In this document: positions 31,615-38,937 of the stretch, one piece after another
Layout: the number at the start of each line of letters is the position of its first letter
Position numbering within the stretch: position 1 is the stretch's first letter
DNA from: Sphingomonadales bacterium UBA6157
GTDB lineage: Bacteria > Pseudomonadota > Alphaproteobacteria > Sphingomonadales > Sphingomonadaceae
NCBI GenBank assembly: GCA_002423025.1
Contig: DIUN01000034.1
Span: forward strand, 1 to 40,730
Direction: 5' to 3'
DNA: 40,730 bases
Translations under genes and position numbers: made by a program
The notes under the pieces: model-generated
Databases searched by the model: none
What the model was told of the DNA's origin: nothing
What the model saw: only the letters and a program-made list of their open reading frames with translations

Positions 31615-32172
31615 CTAGCGCGCCCAATGTTCGGCGTTGTCGACCATGTCCATCTCGGCGCGCATTTTGGCAGAGGAGCGGATCTTGCCGGTCCCATTGG
31701 CTTCAAGTTGCGCCTTCAATTCCCGAATCGGCGGGGCGTAGAGAAAACCAAAGCTTACAGTACCATGCTTGCTCTCCACGACATGATGGAGCCGGTGCGC
31801 TTGCACGATGCGCTTGAGATAACGCTGCTGCGGGTTCCAGCCATGCTTGATGCGGCGGTGTACCAGAATATCATGGAAACCGAAGTAGATGGCCCCATAG
31901 GCCGTGATGCCTGCACCGATGGCGGTGATGACATGCCAGCCCTGGCTGGTGCCGATGAGCAGCAGGATGATCGAAGGAATGGCGCCCATAACCGCGAACC
32001 AGTCGTTCCGCTCGAAAAACCCGGTTCGCGGCTCGTGGTGGGATTTGTGCAGCGACCATAGAAAGCCGTGCATGACCCATTTGTGAGAGACGATCGCCAC
32101 TACTTCCATGATGGCGACGAGCAGCAGCGCAATGCCGAGGCCCTGGAAAAAGTTTATCTGCGCGGTGAGCAT
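31615..32172 (-). CDS. crtZ: Beta-carotene hydroxylase CrtZ
   Basis: CrtZ is a membrane di-iron hydroxylase that adds 3-hydroxyl groups to the beta rings, converting beta-carotene to zeaxanthin. The protein is 185 residues with about four membrane helices. The His motifs are HKWVMHG, HKSHHEP, HDILVHRR and HRLHHVVESKHG, all intact. The ATG at 32172 is used; a GTG two codons upstream (32178) is equally possible, and neither has a clear ribosome site. It converges on crtB with 49 bases between the stops, so it must have its own promoter within the 110 bases before the next gene. Confidence 0.95.
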   Translation of the reverse strand: MLTAQINFFQGLGIALLLVAIMEVVAIVSHKWVMHGFLWSLHKSHHEPRTGFFERNDWFAVMGAIPSIILLLIGTSQGWHVITAIGAGITAYGAIYFGFHDILVHRRIKHGWNPQQRYLKRIVQAHRLHHVVESKHGTVSFGFLYAPPIRELKAQLEANGTGKIRSSAKMRAEMDMVDNAEHWAR

Positions 32173-32282
32173 CGTCACTTCATAGCGCCGCCCGTTCCAC
32201 TTTGCACCTCATAGGATGCCGCACCCTTCCGTGATGCGGCGGCTTGTGCGACACCTGCGGGCGTCAGTGAAAGGGCGTTCTC

Positions 32283-32588
32283 ATGATCGTGCGTATCACC
32301 TTGCTTGCCAGCCTGTTGTTCCTCGCCGCCTGTGCCAGCCCGTCGCAGCGCATCGCCCGCAAACTGGGTGAATATGGCGTGCCGCCCGGCCAGGCCCAAT
32401 GCATGGGAGATCGGCTGGCCAACCGCCTCAGCACCAGCCAACTCAAGCGCCTCGGCGAGATCAGCCGCCTCAATCCTGATCGAATCGGGCGCATGCGGGT
32501 CGAGGAGATTGCCCGCGCCCTCGATGACCCGCGGGACCCGAGGTTGGTGTCTGAAGTCATCCGCACCGGCATCATCTGCCTGATCTAG
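32283..32588 (+). CDS. Small putative lipoprotein
   Basis: This 101-residue protein has a lipoprotein signal peptide: MIVRITLLASLLFLAAC with lipobox LAAC, where the Cys becomes residue 1 of the mature form, followed by Ala-Ser. The mature part is helical and charged (SPSQRIARKLGEYGVPPGQA, STSQLKRLGEISRLNPDRIG). Ser at +3 would favour the outer membrane. AAGGGCG precedes the ATG. It ends four bases before the convergent uvrB stop. The function is not recognised. Confidence 0.78.
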   Translation: MIVRITLLASLLFLAACASPSQRIARKLGEYGVPPGQAQCMGDRLANRLSTSQLKRLGEISRLNPDRIGRMRVEEIARALDDPRDPRLVSEVIRTGIICLI

Positions 32589-32592
32589 CGGC

Positions 32593-34800
32593 TCAGCGCG
32601 GGCCGCCGCTGCGCTTCCCGAAGCTGGCCTTCTTCTTCATCTTCTCGAACCGCGTTGTGCGCGTGCCTGGTGCGCCGCCCATGCTGCGGCCTTGCACCGG
32701 TGCGGCACGCGCATCTGGCGGCAGGCCGAGTTCATCGGCTTCCAGCCTGCGAATCTGGTCGCGGATGGCGGCGGCGGTCTCGAACTCGAGGTCAGCGGCG
32801 GCGGTCTGCATCTGCTTTTCGAGGTCGGCGATATAGGCCTTGAGGTTATGGCCGACGAGGTTGGGCGTCTCGCTGTCACCCGTGTCCACCACCAGGCCAT
32901 CGCGCATCGAAACATCCGCCAGCACATCGGAAATGTCGCGCTTGATGGTGGCAGGTGTGATGCCGTGCTCCAGGTTATAAGCCTCCTGCCGCACCCGGCG
33001 CCGGTCAGTCTCGCGCATCGCCCGCTCCATGGAGCCCGTGATGTGATCAGCATAAAGGATCACTCGGCCATCGACGTTGCGTGCGGCGCGGCCGATGGTC
33101 TGGATGAGGCTGGTCTCGGAGCGCAAAAAGCCTTCCTTGTCAGCATCAAGAATGGCGACCAGCCCGCACTCAGGTATGTCGAGCCCCTCGCGCAAAAGGT
33201 TGATGCCCACCAGCACGTCATAAACGCCGAGCCTCAAGTCGCGTATCAACTCGATACGCTCCAGCGTCTCCACATCGGAATGCATGTAGCGAACGCGCAG
33301 TCCGGCCTCGTGGAGAAACTCCGTGAGGTCCTCGGCCATGCGCTTGGTCAGCGTCGTTACCAGCGTGCGATAGCCGGCGGCAGCCACCTTTTTCGCCTCG
33401 ACAATCAGATCCTCCACCTGGTCTTCCACCGGCTTTATCTCCACCGGCGGATCGACCAGCCCAGTCGGGCGGATGACCTGTTCCACGAAAACGCCGCCGG
33501 TCTTCTCCATTTCCCAGGGGCCGGGAGTGGCGGAGACGAAAACCGTCTGGGGCCGCATCATTTCCCATTCGGCGAAGCGCAGCGGCCGGTTGTCGATGCA
33601 GCTGGGCAGGCGGAAGCCATATTCTGCCAAAGTCAGCTTGCGACGATGATCGCCCTTGGCCATCGCACCGATCTGGCCAACGGTGACGTGGCTTTCATCG
33701 ACGAAAAGCATGGCGTTTTCAGGTAGATATTCGAACAACGTCGGCGGCGGCTCGCCGGGTAGGCGGCCGGTGAGGAAGCGGCTGTAATTTTCGATACCAG
33801 CGCAGGAGCCTGTGGCGGCAATCATCTCCAGGTCAAAGTTGGTGCGCTGCTCCAGCCGCTGTGCTTCCAGCAGCTTGCCTTCAGCATTCAACTCCTTGAG
33901 CCGCTCGGTCATCTCGAACTTGATGGCTTCGCTGGCCTGTTTGAGCGTTGGCCCCGGCGTCACATAATGGCTGTTGGCATAGACCTTTACATACTCCAGC
34001 TTGGCCACCGTCTGCCCGGTGAGCGGATCAAATTCGGTGATTTGCTCTACTTCGTCGCCGAAGAAGCTGATTCGCCAGGCGCTGTCCTCATAATGCGACG
34101 GGAAAATCTCGAGATTGTCGCCGCGTACTCGGAAGTTGCCGCGCGCAAAACCGGCATCGTTGCGTTTGTATTGCAATGAGACGAGCTTGCGGATGATCTC
34201 CCGACTATCAACGCTCTGGCCCTTTTTCAGCGTGAACGTCATCGCCGAATAGGTTTCCACAGAGCCGATGCCGTAAATGCAGGAGACCGAGGCGACGATG
34301 ATTACATCATCACGTTCCAGCAGCGAACGGGTGGCCGAGTGGCGCATCCGGTCGATGGCTTCGTTTACGCTCGATTCCTTCTCGATATAGGTATCGGAAC
34401 GCGGCACATAGGCCTCGGGTTGGTAATAATCGTAATAGCTTACAAAATACTCGACGGCATTGTTGGGAAAGAAGCTCTTGAACTCGCCATAGAGCTGCGC
34501 CGCGAGAATTTTGTTCGGTGCCAGGATGAGCGCCGGGCGTTGCACGGCTTCGATTACCTTGGCAACCGTATAGGTTTTACCAGAGCCGGTAACGCCGAGC
34601 AGGACCTGGTTCTTCTCGCCGTCATTGGCTTGCGCCACCAGTTCAGCGATTGCTGCCGGCTGGTCGCCCGCCGGTGAATAATCACTGACGATCTCGAAGG
34701 CCTTGCCACCCTCTGATTTTTCCGGGCGCGCCGGGCGATGCGGCACGAAATTCTCGTTGCTCTCCGGCTCGGCGAGGCTGGTGCGAATCTGGATTGCCAT
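32593..34800 (-). CDS. uvrB: Excinuclease ABC subunit UvrB
   Basis: UvrB is the damage-verifying helicase-like subunit of nucleotide excision repair, loaded by UvrA and then binding UvrC. The protein is 735 residues. Walker A is GVTGSGKT (69-76). The beta-hairpin region contains EYFVSYYDYYQPEAYVPRSD, and the other helicase motifs include LFVDESHVTVGQ and QTIGRAARN. The C-terminal UVR motif (LEKQMQTAAADLEFETAAAI) contacts UvrC. A Gly/Lys/Arg-rich tail extends beyond it. The ATG at 34800 was chosen over an upstream in-frame ATG that adds 27 unconserved residues. A cytochrome b gene ends 40 bases upstream on the same strand. Confidence 0.96.
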   Translation of the reverse strand: MAIQIRTSLAEPESNENFVPHRPARPEKSEGGKAFEIVSDYSPAGDQPAAIAELVAQANDGEKNQVLLGVTGSGKTYTVAKVIEAVQRPALILAPNKILAAQLYGEFKSFFPNNAVEYFVSYYDYYQPEAYVPRSDTYIEKESSVNEAIDRMRHSATRSLLERDDVIIVASVSCIYGIGSVETYSAMTFTLKKGQSVDSREIIRKLVSLQYKRNDAGFARGNFRVRGDNLEIFPSHYEDSAWRISFFGDEVEQITEFDPLTGQTVAKLEYVKVYANSHYVTPGPTLKQASEAIKFEMTERLKELNAEGKLLEAQRLEQRTNFDLEMIAATGSCAGIENYSRFLTGRLPGEPPPTLFEYLPENAMLFVDESHVTVGQIGAMAKGDHRRKLTLAEYGFRLPSCIDNRPLRFAEWEMMRPQTVFVSATPGPWEMEKTGGVFVEQVIRPTGLVDPPVEIKPVEDQVEDLIVEAKKVAAAGYRTLVTTLTKRMAEDLTEFLHEAGLRVRYMHSDVETLERIELIRDLRLGVYDVLVGINLLREGLDIPECGLVAILDADKEGFLRSETSLIQTIGRAARNVDGRVILYADHITGSMERAMRETDRRRVRQEAYNLEHGITPATIKRDISDVLADVSMRDGLVVDTGDSETPNLVGHNLKAYIADLEKQMQTAAADLEFETAAAIRDQIRRLEADELGLPPDARAAPVQGRSMGGAPGTRTTRFEKMKKKASFGKRSGGPR

Positions 34801-34840
34801 GAAGGTGACTATGGGGGCTGGCCCGCTTTTGTTCCAGTGG

Positions 34841-35641
34841 TCATCCTGCCATGCGGCGGATGGCCTCCGGCCTGCGATCACGGAAATGGTGCTTAAGTGC
34901 GGCGCCGATGTGCAGTGCGATGAGCAAGTAGAAGGCGAGCGGCAGCCACAGGCCGTGCAGGCTCGACCAGAAAGGCGTAGGCTTGGCTGCCAAGCCCGGC
35001 AGCATCAGGCCGTAAAAATTGATCGGGGTACCCATCATCAGCGCACCGCTGGCTGGGAAGGCGATGATGAGAAGATAAAGGCCGATATGCGTGGCGCGTG
35101 CCAGGTTGCGCTCCAGCGCACGGCCCGGCACTGGTGGTGGCGGGCTGGAAACCAGCCAGAGCAGGCGCCCGGCCGCGAGCAGCAGTACCGTGAGGCCGAG
35201 CGACTGATGCGCTGCGAAAAAGCTGTCCAGTTCCGGCGCTCCTTGCGGAAGCACGGTGACGAATTGGCCCATGGGGATGCCAACCAGCACCAGCACGGTC
35301 GTCATCCAGTGGCCATAGCGAGACAGGCGGCCGAAGCGCGCCGGCACGTTTCGCAGCGGCAGGATATCATGCGTTCCGCCACTCAGTTGCCGCCGGGCGG
35401 CCCAAAGCAGGAAGCCGGCTGCCAGAACGGCCAGGCTGCCCTGCAAATTGAGGATGAGCGGGTTCATGTCGCCTTTCGGCACCTTGGTGAAGGTGCCATC
35501 AAGGTTTGCCAGCACGATGGAACTGGCGATCATGACAAGGCCGAGTGCCGCAACAGCCGAGCCGGCGGCACGCACGCCGGCGCGGCGATGGTTGATCGAG
35601 ATGGCCAGCACCAACGCCAGCAACAGGTAAAAACTTGCCAT
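34841..35641 (-). CDS. Cytochrome b561-type membrane protein with extra N-terminal helices
   Basis: This 266-residue inner-membrane protein has a C-terminal part (about 95-260) resembling di-heme cytochrome b561/CybB, a superoxide:quinone oxidoreductase family. Its four helices carry candidate heme-ligating His in SRYGHWMTT, FFAAHQSLG, RATHIGLYL and ALHIGAALKHHF. About 90 residues precede this, with two or three further membrane helices (FYLLLALVLAISINH, AVAALGLVMIASSIVLA, LQGSLAVLAAGFLLWA) not normally in the family. The ATG at 35641 has a perfect AGGAGGG ribosome site. It is divergent from the Myb-like mini-gene. Confidence 0.85.
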   Translation of the reverse strand: MASFYLLLALVLAISINHRRAGVRAAGSAVAALGLVMIASSIVLANLDGTFTKVPKGDMNPLILNLQGSLAVLAAGFLLWAARRQLSGGTHDILPLRNVPARFGRLSRYGHWMTTVLVLVGIPMGQFVTVLPQGAPELDSFFAAHQSLGLTVLLLAAGRLLWLVSSPPPPVPGRALERNLARATHIGLYLLIIAFPASGALMMGTPINFYGLMLPGLAAKPTPFWSSLHGLWLPLAFYLLIALHIGAALKHHFRDRRPEAIRRMAG

Positions 35642-35715
35642 GCTCCCTCCTGCCGCGCACAGCGAATTTGGCAAGGCGGCATTTTGCGCCGCCACCGTCC
35701 GGGAAGGGACCGGCC

Positions 35716-35895
35716 ATGAGCGAACGTTTCGAGCGCCACAAGCAGGCATGGACGAGCGATGAGGTGCAGAAGCTTCACACGCTGGCAAAAAAGGCGATGC
35801 CGCTCAAGTCGATCGCCAAGGCACTGACACGCAGTGAGGAATCGGTGAAAGCGCGGGCAAAACTCGATGGCCTCAACATCGCCAAGCTGCGCTAG
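35716..35895 (+). CDS. Small Myb/SANT-like helical protein
   Basis: This protein has 59 residues. It shows the tryptophan-spaced helical pattern of a single SANT/Myb-like or homeodomain-like unit: WTSDEVQKLHTLAKKAMPLK, then SIAKALTRSEESVKARAKLDG. Such small proteins are frequent in sphingomonads, with no assigned role; DNA binding is plausible because of the helix-turn-helix shape and positive charge. GGGAAGGGA precedes the ATG at 35716. The reading frame is open further upstream but lacks conservation. It ends three bases before the convergent GreA-like gene. Confidence 0.8.
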   Translation: MSERFERHKQAWTSDEVQKLHTLAKKAMPLKSIAKALTRSEESVKARAKLDGLNIAKLR

Positions 35896-35898
35896 GGG

Positions 35899-36378
35899 CT
35901 ATTCGACGCTCAGGATCTCGGCTTCCCCGCCCGGCAGCATTGCCGTTTCGCCGACGGCTTTGCCAGTGAGCGCCCTAGCGATCGGGGAGGCCCAGGAGAT
36001 GCTTCCTGCGGCCGGGTCTGCCTCGTCATCCCCCACGATTCGGAAGCTCTGCTGGCGGCCGTCGGCTCGCTCGAAGCTTACAACCGTGTTGAAACCGGCG
36101 CTGCCATCGGCGGGCTTGCCCTCCACCAGGCGTGCCGAGGCGCGGCGGGCGGCCCAATAGCGCAGATCCCGCGTGGCGCGGGCCATGGCACTCCGGTCAG
36201 CGCTGATGCTGTCTCCGGCCTGGGCTGCGGCATAGGCAGCGCGGGCGGTGGTGAGTTCGGATTCAATCGCTGCAAGGCCGGCGATGGTCACCAGGTTGGC
36301 GTGCGCTGGAATCGGCCGGTCCGGCAGATCGGCAGCGACGCTCTCGGCATCGGATTCCTTGGTGAAGGCTACGCTCAT
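35899..36378 (-). CDS. GreA/GreB-family transcription factor with altered tip
   Basis: This 159-residue protein has an N-terminal coiled coil (about 25-80) and a C-terminal FKBP-like domain (FNTVVSFERADGRQQSFRIV, then GSISWASPIARALTGKAVGE). True GreA rescues backtracked RNA polymerase by pushing an acidic tip (GDLxENAEY) into the secondary channel. Here the same place reads GDSISADRS, so the second acidic residue is replaced. It may bind polymerase without stimulating cleavage, or act like the Rnk/Gfh relatives. The ATG at 36378 begins MSVAFTKESDAE; the longer frame is unconserved. It is probably a paralogue rather than the housekeeping greA. Confidence 0.83.
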   Translation of the reverse strand: MSVAFTKESDAESVAADLPDRPIPAHANLVTIAGLAAIESELTTARAAYAAAQAGDSISADRSAMARATRDLRYWAARRASARLVEGKPADGSAGFNTVVSFERADGRQQSFRIVGDDEADPAAGSISWASPIARALTGKAVGETAMLPGGEAEILSVE

Positions 36379-36482
36379 AGGCCCGATATGGGGCCTTGTG
36401 GGCGCCGGCGCAAATGCAGGAACTGGCGGCCAGTCCGCCAAGGCGCTAGACTTGAAGCACAAACGCAAACGGGAGAGACGCG

Positions 36483-36872
36483 ATGATCGGTTATGCGATG
36501 TTCGGCACCAACGACATGCCCAAGGCGCATGCTTTTTATGATGCCGTGCTTGGCGCTGTCGGCATTGGCCGGCTCATGACCTTCCCCAGTGGCGGGGTCG
36601 CCTATGGCCCGAAATTTGGCCAGCCGATGCTGGCGATTGGCACGCCTTATGATGGCAAGCCGGCGAGCGCTGGCAATGGCACGATGATGTCCTTGAGCAT
36701 GGATAGCCGGGCGGCGGTGGATGCTATCCACGCTGCTGCGATTGCGGCTGGCGGCAAGGATGAGGGTGCGCCCGGGGTGCGGGGCGAGGAGGGGCCGCAG
36801 GCGTTCTACGGCGCCTATTTCCGGGATCTCGATGGCAACAAGCTGTGTGCCTATCGGATGGGTCCGGCCTGA
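36483..36872 (+). CDS. VOC (glyoxalase/bleomycin resistance) family protein
   Basis: This 129-residue vicinal-oxygen-chelate protein has two beta-alpha-beta-beta-beta modules: GYAMFGTNDMPKAHAFYDAV at the start and GPQAFYGAYFRDLDGNKLCA near the end. A dimer would form a metal site, but the specific reaction (glyoxalase, dioxygenase or drug binding) cannot be told. GGGAGAG precedes the ATG. The following NDUFAF6-like gene starts at or just inside its 3' end, so the two are probably co-transcribed. Confidence 0.87.
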   Translation: MIGYAMFGTNDMPKAHAFYDAVLGAVGIGRLMTFPSGGVAYGPKFGQPMLAIGTPYDGKPASAGNGTMMSLSMDSRAAVDAIHAAAIAAGGKDEGAPGVRGEEGPQAFYGAYFRDLDGNKLCAYRMGPA

Positions 36873-36880
36873 GCAAGCTA

Positions 36881-37504
36881 TTGAATTTATTGCCAGATGA
36901 TCTTGTGGCGGCCGATGTGCGGCTGCGGGATCATGATCGATACCTGTGTGCGCTCTACGCTCCGGCTGCCGTGCGGCCGGGGCTGATGGCGCTGTTCGCG
37001 CTTGATCTGGAGATGGCCCAGATCGTGGCGACCACCAGCGAGCCGATGGTGGGTGCCATTCGCCTTGCCTGGTGGCGTGAGGCCTTGGAATCGCTTGATA
37101 AATCCAAGGTTCCGGCACAACCGTTGCTGCAGGCACTGGCGGCGCATGTGCTCCCCGCCGGGATCAGCGGTGCAGAGCTGGCGGGGCTGGAGGATCGCTG
37201 GATCGGGCTGATCGGCAATGACGATGTGCCGCCTGAGTATATTGACGGTGGTGGCCATTTGTTCGGCTGGGCGGCACGGCTGTTCGGGGATATTTCGGGG
37301 TCTGGCCCGGCGTTGGGTCGGCGTTGGGCCGGAGCCGACTCGGAGGTTCCAACCCCGGTTTCGGCACCGCTTCGGCCGCTGCTGGGGCTTGCGCGGCTGG
37401 CTGAAGGAGATGCGGCGCGGGCGCGGGCCGGAAAGCCGCGCGAGCCTCGGGGAACGCTGCGCCGGCAGTGGCGGATGTTCGTGGCGATCGTGTTCGGTCG
37501 CTGA
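36881..37504 (+). CDS. Squalene/phytoene-synthase-fold protein lacking catalytic Asp motifs (NDUFAF6-like)
   Basis: About 207 residues show the fold signature of the squalene/phytoene synthase superfamily (RYLCALYAPAAVRPGLMALF, ALDLEMAQIVATTSEPMVGA, IRLAWWREALE). The DxxxD substrate-binding motifs of true synthases are absent. This matches the short family that includes human NDUFAF6, a complex I assembly factor, so a structural or assembly role is likelier than isoprenoid condensation. Complex I subunit gene nuoG is 3 kb away. The start is uncertain: TTG at 36881 is used, with GTG at 36845 (inside the VOC gene) as an alternative and no ATG available. Confidence 0.75.
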   Translation: MNLLPDDLVAADVRLRDHDRYLCALYAPAAVRPGLMALFALDLEMAQIVATTSEPMVGAIRLAWWREALESLDKSKVPAQPLLQALAAHVLPAGISGAELAGLEDRWIGLIGNDDVPPEYIDGGGHLFGWAARLFGDISGSGPALGRRWAGADSEVPTPVSAPLRPLLGLARLAEGDAARARAGKPREPRGTLRRQWRMFVAIVFGR

Positions 37505-37565
37505 CCAGCGGCCGGTTTGCGATATTTCAAATAAGTTCCATCCGAACCAAGAAATATAGTTTCAC

Positions 37566-37585
37566 GAATCTTCTTGATCCGATTC
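37566..37585. promoter_or_regulatory. Pair of GANTC sites upstream of a PEP-CTERM gene
   Basis: GAATC (37566-37570) and GATTC (37581-37585) form an inverted pair 15 bases apart in an AT-rich promoter region about 45-60 bases before the start codon. GANTC is the CcrM methylation site that, with GcrA, times transcription in the alphaproteobacterial cell cycle. A TATAAG lies just downstream. Confidence 0.35.
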
Positions 37586-37628
37586 GGTTATAAGTACACC
37601 CATCTCGGCTCTAGTTCAGGAGTGGTGT

Positions 37629-38354
37629 ATGCGTATTCTTTCAGTTCTTCTCGCGGCCTCGGCTATGATGTCAGCCGTTTCAGCGCAAGCCGCGATCGTG
37701 GTTTACACGGATGAAGCCAGCTTTCTTGCCGCCATTACCGCGCCTGCAACGGACGGCTTCGAGGACTTGAGCCTGCTCAACCCGACGCCTGCGCCGCTGA
37801 CCCGCAGTGTCGGCTCCTATGGCTATACAGCATCCCTTGCCGATGATTTTTACGCTTCCGGTACCGATGCCGATCGTTGGCTTTCAACCAACATCGCGAC
37901 CGAAACCATCCTGTTCGACAGCTTCACTGGCGGCGTCTCGGCGATCGGCGGCTTCTTCTTCGGCTCCTCCGCTGATTTTTCCTACGTGCCGGGCGCCACG
38001 CTCAATTTTTCGGTCAGCGACGGCAGCAGCGTGCTGCTGACTTCGCTCGCTGATGCGACCACCAACTCGTTCCTGGGCTTTGTCTCAACAGGTTTGCTGG
38101 GGTCCCTGGCAGTCACCACCGTGCAGCCGATTGGCGCCGGCACGCCAACTGGCAGCGATTTCATCTACACCGCCGTCAATGACCTGACGCTCGGCGTTGC
38201 CCGCCCGATCGTCGAAGGCCCTGGCCCCGGTGGTGGTGGTGTCGGTGCTGTGCCTGAGCCGGAAAGCTGGGCCTTGCTCATTGCCGGCTTCGGTCTTGTC
38301 GGCGCCACCATGCGCCGCCGCCGCAGCATCGGGGCAAAGTCCGTCACGGCCTGA
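37629..38354 (+). CDS. PEPxxWA-CTERM sorting domain-containing protein
   Basis: This exported protein of 241 residues has a signal peptide (MRILSVLLAASAMMSAVSAQA) and a beta-rich middle. The C-terminal sorting signal is VPEPESWALLIAGFGLVGAT followed by MRRRR. A Gly-rich linker (GPGPGGGGVG) precedes the tag. The body lacks a recognised catalytic motif and may be a surface or matrix protein handled by an exosortase encoded elsewhere. AGGAG stands before the ATG, and a strong rho-independent terminator follows. It resembles the gene at 1668-2357 only in its signal and sorting regions. Confidence 0.9.
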   Translation: MRILSVLLAASAMMSAVSAQAAIVVYTDEASFLAAITAPATDGFEDLSLLNPTPAPLTRSVGSYGYTASLADDFYASGTDADRWLSTNIATETILFDSFTGGVSAIGGFFFGSSADFSYVPGATLNFSVSDGSSVLLTSLADATTNSFLGFVSTGLLGSLAVTTVQPIGAGTPTGSDFIYTAVNDLTLGVARPIVEGPGPGGGGVGAVPEPESWALLIAGFGLVGATMRRRRSIGAKSVTA

Positions 38355-38373
38355 GCCTCACCATTCGATCATC

Positions 38374-38407
38374 ACGCCGCCGGCTCCCTCGGGCCGGCGG
38401 CGTTTTG
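38374..38407 (+). terminator. Rho-independent terminator after the PEP-CTERM gene
   Basis: A perfect 11-bp stem (ACGCCGCCGGC at 38374-38384 with GCCGGCGGCGT at 38393-38403) has an eight-base loop and is followed by T residues. It lies 20 bases after the stop codon and is the clearest intrinsic terminator in the window. Confidence 0.9.
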
Positions 38408-38490
38408 CTGTCTGGCCTCGGCCCGTTGCCTTTGCCGGCTGAACACGCCAGAAGCGGCCTTGCAGGGTCGCATATTGGTGGGGGCGAGGT

Positions 38491-38934
38491 ATGCGCCGCA
38501 TACTGGCACTCGGGCTGGCGCTTGTTGCGCTGGTAGCGGCTGGATTCCTTTGGACACGTGATCGGCCCGTGGCTGCTGCCTTCGAGGCTCAGCCCGTGGC
38601 CAGTGGCGCGCCGGAAACACCGCTCGTGGCACCCTCCAGCGACGTGACCGATGCCATGCGGGAGGCCCGTCGCTTCGGCCGCTATGACAAGGACAAGGAC
38701 GCAGCGGTAAGCCGCGACGAATATCTGGCAAACCGACGCAAGGCGTTCGCCCGGCTCGATCTCAACGGCAACGGCCAGCTCGAATTCGACGAATATTCAA
38801 CAGCCACGGTCAAGAAGTTCGGCAAGGCGGACCGGGACGGCGACGGCCGGCTGATTGCCAGCGAATTCGAGACGACTGCCGTCAAGCGCAAGCCCAAGGC
38901 GCCGCCGCCACCATGTGTGCCGGAGGCCGATTAG
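38491..38934 (+). CDS. EF-hand calcium-binding protein, membrane-anchored or exported
   Basis: This 147-residue protein starts with a hydrophobic segment (RRILALGLALVALVAAGFLW) that may be a signal peptide or anchor. Three EF-hand loops follow: DKDKDAAVSRDE, DLNGNGQLEFDE and DRDGDGRLIASE, each with acidic residues at positions 1, 3, 5 and 12 or close substitutes (Asn in the second). A Lys/Pro-rich tail ends with PPPPCVPEAD. It could sense or buffer calcium in the periplasm. It is convergent with trmFO with only three bases between the stops. Confidence 0.87.
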   Translation: MRRILALGLALVALVAAGFLWTRDRPVAAAFEAQPVASGAPETPLVAPSSDVTDAMREARRFGRYDKDKDAAVSRDEYLANRRKAFARLDLNGNGQLEFDEYSTATVKKFGKADRDGDGRLIASEFETTAVKRKPKAPPPPCVPEAD

Positions 38935-38937
38935 GCC

